DNA from: Clostridiales bacterium Firm_04
GTDB taxonomy: Bacteria; Bacillota; Clostridia; Oscillospirales; Ruminococcaceae
DNA: 64,000 bases
Reading direction: 5' to 3'
Assembly: GCA_001603005.1 (NCBI GenBank)
Contig: LVAJ01000027.1
Location: 1 to 64,000 of the forward strand
Shown: piece by piece, positions 15,695 through 23,760 of the stretch
How positions within the stretch are numbered: the stretch's first letter is position 1
Layout of the letters: each line of letters starts with the position of its first letter
The notes under the pieces: model-generated
The model's input: the letters and a program-made list of their open reading frames with translations, nothing else
What the model was told of the DNA's origin: nothing
Database searches by the model: none
Position numbers and translations under genes: made by a program

Positions 15695-17662
15695 TCACCG
15701 TTTCGACTGGAACTCGTCTTTGGAGAGCTGTCTTGCGATATAGAGCAGCACTCTGGTGATATCGTCGGGCGTGACGCCGTAGGTGCTGTCGCAGTCCGCA
15801 TTGGCGAGTCCCTGCTCGGAGATCGAAGCAGTCTTGTCCTCGGTCACGAAGCGCGCGATGAGCACGGCATCGGAGACATCGACCGTGCCGCTGCAATCGG
15901 CATCGCCGAGCAAGGTCGGCTCCAGTATATCGCCCTTTGCGGGTGTTGTGGCAGGCGTTGTCGTGGAGACCGGCGCTGCTGTCGTGACTGCCGCGGTCGT
16001 TGTGGTGACGGTTTTGGTCGTATCGGCAGGCTTTGTCGTCACGGCAGGCTTTGTCGTGGACGGCGCGGTTTCCGGTTCATAGGTATCCCAGTCCGGCAGC
16101 TCATCCAGCGTGATGCAGTAGTCGCTCGTGTAGATCTTTTTCAGTTCCGAAGCAGTGGTCAGCTCGGTGAGATAGCGCTGATACCACGGGCAGAAGTAGA
16201 GCCATGCAGCTTTGTCTTTCAGGAGATTGTCGAGCGAGGGAATGGTATCATTTTCGCTCATGACGACCATTTTTCTGCCTTCGGTCTGCCCGACCATAGA
16301 GTAGAACGACGCAGAGATCGCACTCGGATTCGGCTCGCTGTTGTTGATTGCGTTATACTTGTCAATGCCCTGGAAATCGACGTATTCGTCGCCCGGATAC
16401 CAGTTCATAGCGTTTGCCGAGGTCGAACCGGTCCAGATCCAGAGCAGATTGTTCAGCTTATACTTATTCGTCAGCTGATCCCACATGTAGCGGTAGAGCT
16501 TTTTGCAGGCTTCGGGGCCGTCCGCGCCCCACCAGAACCATGCGCCCTCTGCCTCATGCAGCGGACGGAACAGGATCGGAACGCCGGCATCGCGTGCCTT
16601 GCCGAGCTGCTTTGCGAGATTTTCGAGGTCGGCGTCGATCTTCTCGTGCTCCCATGTGCCTTCCTTGACCGCATTTGCAGCGCTGAAATTGGTATAGGGC
16701 GTATTGCCCGTGCTTTCGACATAGAACGCGACTTCACTGCTGCCTTTTTCGGTCGGCACATTCCAGTGGAATGTCACGGTCGGGATGCCGCCCTTGTCCT
16801 TGTACCACGCAATGACGCGCTCCGGCGCATCATCCTCGTAAGCCTTTGTCGTGTTATAGAACAGGAAGTCGATGCCGCGGATCGCGGGCTGCTTGCCGGT
16901 CGTTTTCTGGATATATTCAAATTCCGCCTCGTTGTCCACGAGATAGTCGATCGGCTTGCCCTGCGATTCGAGCGCATTTTTATTATAGTTGTGCGAGCCG
17001 CAGTATTCCTGCTGACCGGAGAGGATATGCTTGCTGTAGACGCTCCGCAGATAGGCATAGAGCTTGCGGGCTTCGGGGCTTGCGTCCGGATTGCACGGCG
17101 CCTCGTCCGGCGAAAAGCTCGTCAGATAGGCAGGAGCATCGGTCAGCTTCACATAATCGAGGAAGGTGTAGCCCCAGTAGCTTTTGATCGTAATGGTATT
17201 CTCGCCCTTGTTGAGATGCACATAGCCTGCGGGGAGCTCCTGCCAGCCCTTGCCGGAGTTGAACGGGAACATGACCTCGCCCTGCGATTCGCCGTTGACG
17301 AGCAGATACTGCGTTTTGTTCGGGTTATCCGGTGTGCCGAAGCACTGGATATAGCAGATGTTGAGCGCATAGTAGTCATCGCGCGGCGCATTGACCGTGA
17401 CGGTCGCAGCGGCATCCTTGCGGTCGATGTAGACATAGCTGTCGCCCGACCAGCCGGTCATGTCGCAGACATTGCCGAAGCCGTCCTCGTCGATCTTCTC
17501 CCATGTGATCGGCTCACGGTTTTCGCAGTCTGTCAGCGTACCGCTTTCAAACTCCGCCTTGATCTCGGTACCCGCCGCGGCAGTGGAGCCTGCGGGGAAC
17601 GAGAGCGCACTGATGCTCAGCATCGCTGCTGTCAGCAGTGCCGTCGTTTTTTTCTCTTTCAT
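15695..17662 (-). CDS. Secreted GH26 endo-mannanase with CBM and dockerin
   Basis: 655 residues. Start at 17662 has GAAAGAGG eight bases upstream, followed by a signal peptide (KKTTALLTAAMLSISALSFPAGS). Residues ~35-180 are a beta-sandwich CBM35-like module (EFESGTL...YVHLNKGENTITIKSYWG). The GH26 (beta/alpha)8 domain follows: HILSGQQE, acid/base Glu in RPLHEAEGAWFWWG, nucleophile Glu in VVMSENDT. A Thr/Pro linker leads to a type I dockerin with two calcium loops (GDADCSGTVDVSDAVL and NADCDSTYGVTPDD). It should cut beta-mannan and dock on a scaffoldin cohesin. It lies alone amid housekeeping genes. Confidence 0.94.
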   Translation of the reverse strand: MKEKKTTALLTAAMLSISALSFPAGSTAAAGTEIKAEFESGTLTDCENREPITWEKIDEDGFGNVCDMTGWSGDSYVYIDRKDAAATVTVNAPRDDYYALNICYIQCFGTPDNPNKTQYLLVNGESQGEVMFPFNSGKGWQELPAGYVHLNKGENTITIKSYWGYTFLDYVKLTDAPAYLTSFSPDEAPCNPDASPEARKLYAYLRSVYSKHILSGQQEYCGSHNYNKNALESQGKPIDYLVDNEAEFEYIQKTTGKQPAIRGIDFLFYNTTKAYEDDAPERVIAWYKDKGGIPTVTFHWNVPTEKGSSEVAFYVESTGNTPYTNFSAANAVKEGTWEHEKIDADLENLAKQLGKARDAGVPILFRPLHEAEGAWFWWGADGPEACKKLYRYMWDQLTNKYKLNNLLWIWTGSTSANAMNWYPGDEYVDFQGIDKYNAINNSEPNPSAISASFYSMVGQTEGRKMVVMSENDTIPSLDNLLKDKAAWLYFCPWYQRYLTELTTASELKKIYTSDYCITLDELPDWDTYEPETAPSTTKPAVTTKPADTTKTVTTTTAAVTTAAPVSTTTPATTPAKGDILEPTLLGDADCSGTVDVSDAVLIARFVTEDKTASISEQGLANADCDSTYGVTPDDITRVLLYIARQLSKDEFQSKR

Positions 17663-17797
17663 GTTTATAACCTCTTTCAAAAAATGATTTATCATCAGCC
17701 CCGTTCCGGAGCCGATTAACCGAAATTTGCATTTTCTCTTTATTTTTATTTGAATGATGCATCCGACCGCAGTCAGGATGCGATTTTGTATCCTATT

Positions 17798-18586
17798 TTA
17801 TAGATTGCTGCTGCGGATTCCTGATGCCGACGCGACCAGATAAAACCGGTGAATGCGTCCTTCCAGATAACCCTGTTCGCGGCAGATCTGTTCCGCATTC
17901 AGGAGTTGTTCGGTGCAGCGGTCAACGGAAAAATCAGGGAACTCCCATTCGATCACCTTTGCAAACCAGACCAGCGCGCCGACATCGGAAAAGCGGATCG
18001 GCAGATACACCTCGTTCTGCTCCCGGATCGTAAAGCCAGCCTGACGGAACCTTTCCGCCTGTTCTTTCAGCGTAATCTCCGGAAACGGAACCGGCACACC
18101 GGGCAGCAGAAGATTCACAAGCTCGCGGTCATTGTCCCGCCCGACCTGCTGCGTGATAAACACGCCGTGCGGTTTCAGGACGCGCTTTAATTCGCGGATA
18201 TCGTAGCTGCCGTGCCGGTTGAGGATCACATCGAACTGCGCGTCATCAAACGGCACCGCGGCTGCGTCCGGCATGGGGCGGAAGTCGATGCCCAGCGGCA
18301 GCAGACGCTCTCTGCAAAGCGCAATGTTCGGCGCCCAGCCCTCGGTTGCAGCCGTGTTTTCGTGGGGATGCCCGATCGACAGCAGAAATTCGCCGCCGCC
18401 GGTGTCCATGTCCAGCAGCCGGTCATCCGGTTGCAGATACCGCCGCAGGATCGTTTTGAGATCCCACGGGAGCGCATCGTCGCCGGATTCCATGCGTCCT
18501 GCGAGGTGCGAAAAATCCCAGCCGTGCATCTGTGCCTGACGCTCCTCTGCGCGCCAGCTTTCAATCAATTCTTGTTTGTTCATCAT
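17798..18586 (-). CDS. SAM-dependent methyltransferase of unknown substrate
   Basis: 262 residues with a class I Rossmann fold: motif I LLDMDTGGGEFLL near residue 57, an acidic post-motif (AATEGW), and FDVILNRHGSYDIRELKRVLKPHGVFITQQVG. It resembles the YjhP/ubiE-type generic methyltransferases; the C-terminal region (EVYLPIRFSDVGALVWFAKVIEWEF) is common to a small group whose substrate is unknown. It stands between rpiB and the GH26 gene without close coupling. Confidence 0.82.
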   Translation of the reverse strand: MMNKQELIESWRAEERQAQMHGWDFSHLAGRMESGDDALPWDLKTILRRYLQPDDRLLDMDTGGGEFLLSIGHPHENTAATEGWAPNIALCRERLLPLGIDFRPMPDAAAVPFDDAQFDVILNRHGSYDIRELKRVLKPHGVFITQQVGRDNDRELVNLLLPGVPVPFPEITLKEQAERFRQAGFTIREQNEVYLPIRFSDVGALVWFAKVIEWEFPDFSVDRCTEQLLNAEQICREQGYLEGRIHRFYLVASASGIRSSNL

Positions 18587-18825
18587 AACTGCTCCTTTTC
18601 AACAATATTTTGCATGCGATGAAAGGTGCAGTCTGACAGCGGAATCATGTCCCGATACAGCTGCTGTCAGCGCTGCACCGGGCAGTTAATTCGTGGCATC
18701 ACGTTTCTCCTCTTAAAATGGGATTCTTAAGGGACATCTGTCCCTTTGGCGGGGTTTGGGTGCGTTTGCCTGCAAACGCATAGCGAATCGTGCGAGCGCC
18801 CCATTATAAATGCATCGCAGATCCC
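18587..18825. other. Noncoding spacer with two perfect palindromes
   Basis: No gene seen. It contains AAGGGACATCTGTCCCTT (18729-18746) and TGCGTTTGCCTGCAAACGCA (18761-18780), both able to form hairpins. These may separate the rpiB group from the methyltransferase gene. Confidence 0.5.
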
Positions 18826-19257
18826 TTATTTCTCCAGCTCCATGACCATGTCAATGCGGCGCTGATGTCTGCCGCCCTCGAACTCGGTGAACAGGAATGC
18901 ATCGAGGATCTCCTTTGCAAGGCCGCTGCCGACGACGCGCGCGCCCATGCAGAGCACATTCGCATCATTGTGCAGGCGGGTGAATTTTGCGCTGTAAGTC
19001 TCCGAGCAGACCGCCGCGCGGATGCCCTTCATCTTGTTTGCGGTCATGCACATGCCGATGCCGGTGCCGCAGAGCAGAATGCCCGTGTCAGCTTCCCCGT
19101 TCTGGATCTTTTCACAGACTGCCTTTGCGATCACGGGATAGTCGCTCGGTGCCTCATCGGTGCCGCAGTCGATGTACGGCATTTCCTGATCTTCGAGATA
19201 TTCCTTGACGATTTTGCGCAGATCTGCTGCTGCGTGGTCACTTCCAATTGCGATCAT
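18826..19257 (-). CDS. rpiB: Ribose-5-phosphate isomerase B
   Basis: 143 residues, full length. IAIGSDHAAADLRK and the catalytic-Cys loop ILLCGTGIGMCMTANK are diagnostic, as is the ADVLCMG-type NDANVLCMGARV. The enzyme interconverts ribose-5-phosphate and ribulose-5-phosphate in the pentose phosphate pathway; some members act on allose or galactose 6-phosphates. It follows tsaB by 27 bases. Confidence 0.95.
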   Translation of the reverse strand: MIAIGSDHAAADLRKIVKEYLEDQEMPYIDCGTDEAPSDYPVIAKAVCEKIQNGEADTGILLCGTGIGMCMTANKMKGIRAAVCSETYSAKFTRLHNDANVLCMGARVVGSGLAKEILDAFLFTEFEGGRHQRRIDMVMELEK

Positions 19258-19284
19258 AATTCATGTACCTCCTGAATTTTTCTG

Positions 19285-19932
19285 TTATCCGATCTTGACC
19301 TGCTGCAAATAGCTGACAGCGAGCTGATCGGGTGAAACGGGCGTTTTGTGCATAGCCGCCATTGCGATGCCGCAGGCGGACTGGTCGCGTAGGTGCATCG
19401 GCGCATCGAGGAAGCCCTCATAGCTCTGCCGCAGGATCGCGGCGCCGTCCCCGATGACCATGACGGGTTCATTGTAATGTTCGATCTGTGCGGCGATATC
19501 GCCGGCTTCGAGGATGCAGTCTTCGGTCAGGCGTGTGATCTCCCCGCCGCTGCTCTCAAAAAATGCGCAGTAGCAGAGATTTTTGCGCGCGGCGAGGCAT
19601 GCGCAGAGGATGCCTGTCCTGCCGCAGAGATTCCACGCGAGCCCTTCCAGCGTGGAAACGCCGACGCATTGTTTTTCTCCGGCAAATGCCAGCGCCTGCA
19701 CCGCAGAAATGCCGATGCGCAGACCGGTATACGAGCCCGGACCGTCCGCGACCGCAAAAACGTCCACATCTTGCACGGAATGTCCCGTATCTGCGAGCAA
19801 TTGCTTTGTCATCGGAAGCAGGATCTGCGAATGTGCCCGCTGGGTATAGAGCATCCGGTAACCGAGCAGCGTCCCGTTTTCCGCGAGCGCGCAGGAAGCG
19901 GTTTTGCCCGAGGTGTCAATCGCCAAAAGCAT
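19285..19932 (-). CDS. tsaB: tRNA t6A synthesis protein TsaB
   Basis: 215 residues with the ASKHA fold start LLAIDTSGKTASCAL and VADGPGSYTGLRIGIS. It is the partner of TsaD in the threonylcarbamoyl-adenosine (t6A37) tRNA modification complex. The ATG at 19932 is preferred because AAGGAG lies 12 bases upstream; the ATG at 19944 sits directly on that site. It overlaps tsaE. Confidence 0.94.
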   Translation of the reverse strand: MLLAIDTSGKTASCALAENGTLLGYRMLYTQRAHSQILLPMTKQLLADTGHSVQDVDVFAVADGPGSYTGLRIGISAVQALAFAGEKQCVGVSTLEGLAWNLCGRTGILCACLAARKNLCYCAFFESSGGEITRLTEDCILEAGDIAAQIEHYNEPVMVIGDGAAILRQSYEGFLDAPMHLRDQSACGIAMAAMHKTPVSPDQLAVSYLQQVKIG

Positions 19933-20362
19933 CAAGCAGCTCATCTCCTTCCAGTGTGATCTCCCGCGGCTGATCGCCGCTGCCGCTGATCGTGATTTTA
20001 AGCAGCGGTTCCGGCAGTTCTTCCGCGATATTCTCCGCCCATTCGATCACAAAGACCGCATCTTCGAGCGGATAGTCCCAGAAGCCGGTCGTTTCGAGTG
20101 CTTCGGGGGAGTTGACGCGATACATATCGAAATGGTACACCGAAATACAGTCCGGCGCATGGTATTCATTGACAAGCGCGAAGGTCGGCGAGCTGACGAT
20201 ATCGGGCAGACCGAGCCCTTCCGCGAGCCCTCTGGTAAAGGTCGTTTTGCCGGCGCCGAGCCCGCCGAAAAAGGCGATGCAGGTGCCGGGGCGGAGCGCC
20301 GCGCCGATTTTCTTCGCAAGCGCGTGCGTTTCCGCAGGGGAGTGCGTCACAAAAGTTTGCAT
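19916..20362 (-). CDS. tsaE: tRNA t6A synthesis ATPase TsaE
   Basis: 148 residues. P-loop GGLGAGKTT, SSPTFALVNEY and the VFVIEWAENI Walker B region are typical. TsaE drives ATP-dependent cycling of the TsaB-TsaD complex. It starts 4 bases after the upstream hypothetical gene and overlaps tsaB by 17 bases. Confidence 0.95.
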   Translation of the reverse strand: MQTFVTHSPAETHALAKKIGAALRPGTCIAFFGGLGAGKTTFTRGLAEGLGLPDIVSSPTFALVNEYHAPDCISVYHFDMYRVNSPEALETTGFWDYPLEDAVFVIEWAENIAEELPEPLLKITISGSGDQPREITLEGDELLDAFGD

Positions 20363-20366
20363 ATGT

Positions 20367-21092
20367 TCAGTCCTGTTTCATAGAATAGTACACCGTGACG
20401 GCGTAAGCCTGCTGTTCTGGCAGACGCTTTGCTTTCACGGCAAGGATCTCTTTGCAGTCTGGCGCGAGCGGTTCGGGCAGCTGATCCGACAGGAGCTTTG
20501 CCATGCCGCAGACCTCGCCCTCCCATTGCAGCGGATAGAACCCGCAGCTTTCCAGCGTGACCGCCCAGATCTCGGATTCGACCGTTTCCGCCGTCACGCG
20601 GAACGTGACCGCGCCGGCAGCCGGATCCTTCCCGAACAGTCTTGCGGTTTTCATCTCATGCTTCCGCAGACGCTTTGCGATCTGTGCGGTGAGCTCGGCG
20701 AGCTGCTGTTTCCAGTCAGACTGCAAGATCTTCTGAAAGGAAATGCCGCAGTGCGATTCGGAGAACGATGCGGGAACCTGAATCACGGCATCGGTACGCG
20801 TTTTCGTCATGATGTTGTACTTGCCGTCGTGCTCCTCGGTTTTTTCCTCGGAGAGTACGGCAGCGGGGTAGCTGATATTCAGCGACGGGAACCGTTCGCC
20901 GAGTCCGCGGACAGCCGCCGCATTGATTTCGAGTTCGGGGCTGAGCTGTTTGACGGGCAGCGGCGTATCATTCTGATTCCGGAAGGTGACAGCGATGCCG
21001 ATGACTTTTGTGATCGTGAAATCGCTGCCGTCCGACTGCATTGCCTGCGTGAACAGTTCTTCGCAGAGTGCTTCGGTGGATAATGCGGACAT
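20367..21092 (-). CDS. Hypothetical protein heading the tsaE-tsaB-rpiB operon
   Basis: 241 residues, no signal peptide or membrane segment; no family recognised. The start is fixed by AGGAGG eight bases before ATG. The N-terminal part alternates strands (DFTITKVIGIAVTFRNQN) and the C-terminal half has charged helices (QQLAELTAQIAKRLRKHEMK). It is followed closely by tsaE, suggesting cotranscription with the t6A genes. Confidence 0.8.
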   Translation of the reverse strand: MSALSTEALCEELFTQAMQSDGSDFTITKVIGIAVTFRNQNDTPLPVKQLSPELEINAAAVRGLGERFPSLNISYPAAVLSEEKTEEHDGKYNIMTKTRTDAVIQVPASFSESHCGISFQKILQSDWKQQLAELTAQIAKRLRKHEMKTARLFGKDPAAGAVTFRVTAETVESEIWAVTLESCGFYPLQWEGEVCGMAKLLSDQLPEPLAPDCKEILAVKAKRLPEQQAYAVTVYYSMKQD

Positions 21093-21129
21093 TTTATCGC
21101 CTCCTGACTGCTGATACCCATACACATTT

Positions 21130-21158
21130 ATTATAGCAGTATCCGCGCGTAAAGTCAA
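21130..21158 (-). promoter_or_regulatory. Promoter of the tsaE-tsaB-rpiB group
   Basis: Minus-strand TTGACT, 17-bp spacer, TATAAT, 38 bases before the hypothetical gene. Confidence 0.85.
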
Positions 21159-21227
21159 GTATTCAATCATCCCCACTGTATAAGCGATCGGCATTTCTGC
21201 ATTGTCATGATCCCGCATGCGATCCGA

Positions 21228-21256
21228 TTGCAAAATCAGCGGTTTCATGGTATAAT
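21228..21256 (+). promoter_or_regulatory. Promoter of the SpoU methyltransferase gene
   Basis: TTGCAA, 17-bp spacer, TATAAT, 31 bases before the start codon. Confidence 0.8.
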
Positions 21257-21286
21257 AGACCTATCAAACGGGAGAGGAGCAACGAA

Positions 21287-22123
21287 ATGCAGAACCGGAA
21301 ACAGATCACCGCGCTGTCAGAATCCCCGTGGCAGGATTATCTTGCCTGCTCGGAAACGCAGCTTTATCATTATTTTGAGCCGGAGCAGGGGATTTTTCTT
21401 GCGGAGAGCCCGAATGTCATCGAACGCGCAGTCAGCGGGGGATATCAGCCGCTTTCCTTTCTGATCGACATCACGCAGCTTTCGGCGCAGACCGAACAGA
21501 TCCTTTCGCAGTTTCCGGATGTTCCGGTTTATCTTGCGGAGCCGGCGGTCATGAACTCGGTGAGCGGCGTGCATCTGACGCGGGGCGTATTGTGTGCAAT
21601 GCGGCGTCATCCGGCAGCATATTCGCCGGATCTGACTGCAAATGCGCACCGGATCGCCGTGCTGGAAAACGTCATGAACCCGACAAATCTCGGCGCGATC
21701 TTCCGCTCTGCGGCAGCGCTCGGCATGGATGCGGTGCTGCTGACATCGGGCTGCACCGATCCGCTTTACCGGCGTTCTGCGCGCGTCAGCATGGGAACGG
21801 TCTTTCAGGTGCCGTGGGGGTATCTGCCGGATGCGCCGGATGCAGCGCAGGCGGTCACGATGCTGCGGGAGCGCGGATTCGTAACGGCAGCAATGGCGCT
21901 GCGGGATGATTCGGTCAGCATTGCAGATCCTCGGCTCGGTTCTGCGGAGAAGCTGGCAGTCGTGCTCGGCACAGAGGGCGAGGGCTTGTCTGATGCGACG
22001 ATCTCTGCCTGCGATCACACCGTCCGCATCCCGATGTCGCACGGCGTCGATTCGCTGAATGTCGCCGCAGCGAGTGCGGTCGCGTTCTGGGCGCTGCAGA
22101 AACAGCCGGACGGCTCGTGCTGA
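21287..22123 (+). CDS. SpoU/TrmH family RNA 2'-O-methyltransferase
   Basis: 278 residues. It has an N-terminal substrate-binding L30-like part, then the SPOUT knot: NVMNPTNLGAIFRSAAALGMDAVLL (motif 1), VLGTEGEGLSD (motif 2), IPMSHGVDSLNVAAASAVAFW (motif 3), which bind SAM in a trefoil knot. It methylates a ribose in rRNA or tRNA; the site cannot be told. Start: GAGAGGAG before ATG. Single gene with its own promoter. Confidence 0.92.
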   Translation: MQNRKQITALSESPWQDYLACSETQLYHYFEPEQGIFLAESPNVIERAVSGGYQPLSFLIDITQLSAQTEQILSQFPDVPVYLAEPAVMNSVSGVHLTRGVLCAMRRHPAAYSPDLTANAHRIAVLENVMNPTNLGAIFRSAAALGMDAVLLTSGCTDPLYRRSARVSMGTVFQVPWGYLPDAPDAAQAVTMLRERGFVTAAMALRDDSVSIADPRLGSAEKLAVVLGTEGEGLSDATISACDHTVRIPMSHGVDSLNVAAASAVAFWALQKQPDGSC

Positions 22124-22147
22124 CGCGGAAAATCGGCGCTTGGCTTA

Positions 22148-22176
22148 TTGACAAATATTTGCGGATGTGCTATAAT
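22148..22176 (+). promoter_or_regulatory. Promoter of the thiT transcript
   Basis: Perfect TTGACA, 17-bp spacer, TATAAT, eight bases before the riboswitch. Confidence 0.92.
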
Positions 22177-22183
22177 ATGCATG

Positions 22184-22283
22184 CTGATGCAGGGGAGCTT
22201 GTGCGACAGGCTGAGAGGGCGCGCGGTACGCGCCGACCTGAAACCTGATGCGGGTAATGCCGCCGTAGGGATCGCAGGATCAG
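22184..22283 (+). ncRNA. TPP riboswitch (THI element)
   Basis: P1 pairs CTGAT with ATCAG. The conserved GGGGAGC, GCTGAGAGGG, and CTGATGCGGGTAATGCCGCCGTAGGGA segments of the THI box are all present in order. It is followed within ten bases by a terminator and then thiT, so thiamin pyrophosphate should switch off the transporter. Confidence 0.95.
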
Positions 22284-22289
22284 TATGCC

Positions 22290-22319
22290 GCCCCGCCGCG
22301 TTTGTGCGGGGACTTTTTA
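22290..22319 (+). terminator. Riboswitch-controlled terminator before thiT
   Basis: Stem GCCCCGC with GCGGGG, followed by ACTTTTTAT. Its position directly after the aptamer indicates it is the expression platform. Confidence 0.85.
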
Positions 22320-22368
22320 TGCCCTTTTGCGGATGCGGAATCCAAAAAAATGAAAGGGACTGATTTTC

Positions 22369-22974
22369 ATGAAAAACAGCAAGACCAAAATGCTCGTAGA
22401 GGGCGCGATGATGCTTGCGCTGGCGATCGTGCTGAGCCTGATCACGCCGTTCCAGAAGCTGCTGCCGTTCGGCGGCTCCATTACGCTTGTTTCGATGCTG
22501 CCGATCTGTATTTTCAGCATCAAATACGGCGTTGCAAAGGGCTTGGGCGTGTCATTCCTGTTCGCGGTGTTCCAGTTTGCGCAGGGCACGATCAAGGACG
22601 GCTTGTTCGGCTGGGGACTGACCGTCGGCATGCTGATCGCCTGCATTGTGTTCGATTATTTCCTTGCATACACCGTGCTCGGTTTAGCAGGATTTGCGCG
22701 CAAAAAGGGACTCGGCGGCTGGATCACGGGCATTGTCATTGCGCTGACGCTGCGGTTCCTCTGCCACTTTATCAGCGGTGTTTACGTGTTCGCATCGACG
22801 GGCAAGATCTGGGACGATCTGGATTTTGTTGCGGACAATAAATATGTATACAGCCTTGTGTACAATGCGGCGTACATGGTGCCGGAGATCATCCTGACGA
22901 TCATCGTCACGGTGATTCTGTTCAAGATCCCGCAGGTGCGCAGACTGCTCACCGATGAAGGCGCAGAGGCGTAA
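22369..22974 (+). CDS. thiT: Energy-coupling factor thiamin transporter S component
   Basis: 201 residues, six predicted membrane helices. Family marks are the N-terminal MLVEGAMMLALAIVLS, PFGGSITLVSMLPI, the FAVFQFAQG helix, and RFLCHFISGVYVF near residue 130 with thiamin-contacting aromatics. It captures thiamin for a shared ECF ATPase/T module located elsewhere. The upstream TPP riboswitch supports the substrate. Single gene ending at a bidirectional terminator. Confidence 0.95.
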   Translation: MKNSKTKMLVEGAMMLALAIVLSLITPFQKLLPFGGSITLVSMLPICIFSIKYGVAKGLGVSFLFAVFQFAQGTIKDGLFGWGLTVGMLIACIVFDYFLAYTVLGLAGFARKKGLGGWITGIVIALTLRFLCHFISGVYVFASTGKIWDDLDFVADNKYVYSLVYNAAYMVPEIILTIIVTVILFKIPQVRRLLTDEGAEA

Positions 22975-22990
22975 CGGTTTTCTATCACAA

Positions 22991-23029
22991 AAAAAGCAGC
23001 AGGTGCGAACAAAACACCTGCTGCTTTTT
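22991..23029. terminator. Bidirectional terminator between thiT and hsp20
   Basis: A 15-bp stem AAAAAGCAGCAGGTG with complement and loop CGAACAAAA; T-runs occur on both strands. Confidence 0.92.
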
Positions 23030-23047
23030 CATTATGGGATTCCTTTA

Positions 23048-23470
23048 TCATCCCTCGATCTGGATCAACCGCTTGGTTTCGGCTTCCGGCTGCGGCTCCT
23101 TTTTGGGGATCGTCAGCTTGAGCACACCGTTCTCGAATTTCGCCTTGATATCGTTTTCCGTGACGGTCTCGCCGACATAGAAGCTTCTGGAATACGATCC
23201 GGAGAAGCGCTCGCGGCGCAGATATCTGCCGTTGTCGTCCTGCTGATCGTTCTGCTGTGCAGTCGTTGCAGTGATATTGAGATAGCCGTCCTTCAGTTCG
23301 GCGGTCACATTTTCCTTCTCGATGCCGGGAAGGTCGATGAGCAGGCTGTAATCCTGATCGGATTCGAGTACATCCGTTTTCATCAGCTGTGCGGCATTCC
23401 GCCCGCCGTTGAACGGATACTCAAAAAAGTCATCAAACACATTTCTTCTAAATACACTCGGTACGAACAT
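23048..23470 (-). CDS. hsp20: Small heat shock protein (Hsp20/alpha-crystallin)
   Basis: 140 residues: variable N-terminus (FDDFFEYPF), alpha-crystallin domain (DYSLLIDLPGIEKENVTAELKDGYLNI to FENGVLKLTIPK) and a short C-terminal tail with the IxI-type LIQIEG. It acts as an ATP-independent holdase. Start: AAGGAG nine bases before ATG. Expression is under a CIRCE element, hence heat-inducible through HrcA. Confidence 0.95.
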   Translation of the reverse strand: MFVPSVFRRNVFDDFFEYPFNGGRNAAQLMKTDVLESDQDYSLLIDLPGIEKENVTAELKDGYLNITATTAQQNDQQDDNGRYLRRERFSGSYSRSFYVGETVTENDIKAKFENGVLKLTIPKKEPQPEAETKRLIQIEG

Positions 23471-23562
23471 AACGCAAAACTCCTTCCGATAATTTGAAAC
23501 AGATTCTTTGGAGCATCGGGGATGAACCCCGCTTTCCGGTATTCTTCCCTTGCTCTGATGCT

Positions 23563-23591
23563 ATTATACATCCAAAAATTAGCACTGTCAA
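23563..23591 (-). promoter_or_regulatory. Promoter of hsp20
   Basis: Minus-strand TTGACA, 17-bp spacer, TATAAT; the -35 hexamer lies inside the CIRCE operator. Confidence 0.9.
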
Positions 23592-23605
23592 GGTGAGAAT
23601 GCTAA
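23579..23605 (-). promoter_or_regulatory. CIRCE operator (HrcA binding site)
   Basis: TTAGCACTG, nine bases, GAATGCTAA on the plus strand, two mismatches from the canonical TTAGCACTC-N9-GAGTGCTAA. It overlaps the -35 box, so bound HrcA would block RNA polymerase. Confidence 0.88.
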
Positions 23606-23681
23606 TTCTCAGTTCCGCGTCACAATCTTTCACGAACCGGACACTTTTTCACGCGATTTTCCTTATATTTTTATGAAGTCA

Positions 23682-23710
23682 TTGACAAAGCCGGCATTTC
23701 AAGTTATAAT
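23682..23710 (+). promoter_or_regulatory. Promoter of the flippase-like gene
   Basis: TTGACA, 17-bp spacer, TATAAT, about 50 bases before the start. It is divergent from hsp20 and about 77 bases from the CIRCE site. Confidence 0.9.
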
Positions 23711-23760
23711 AAGATGCGGCGCGGTTCTGCGTGCCGACGATTTCGGAAAGGGGAGCCTGC

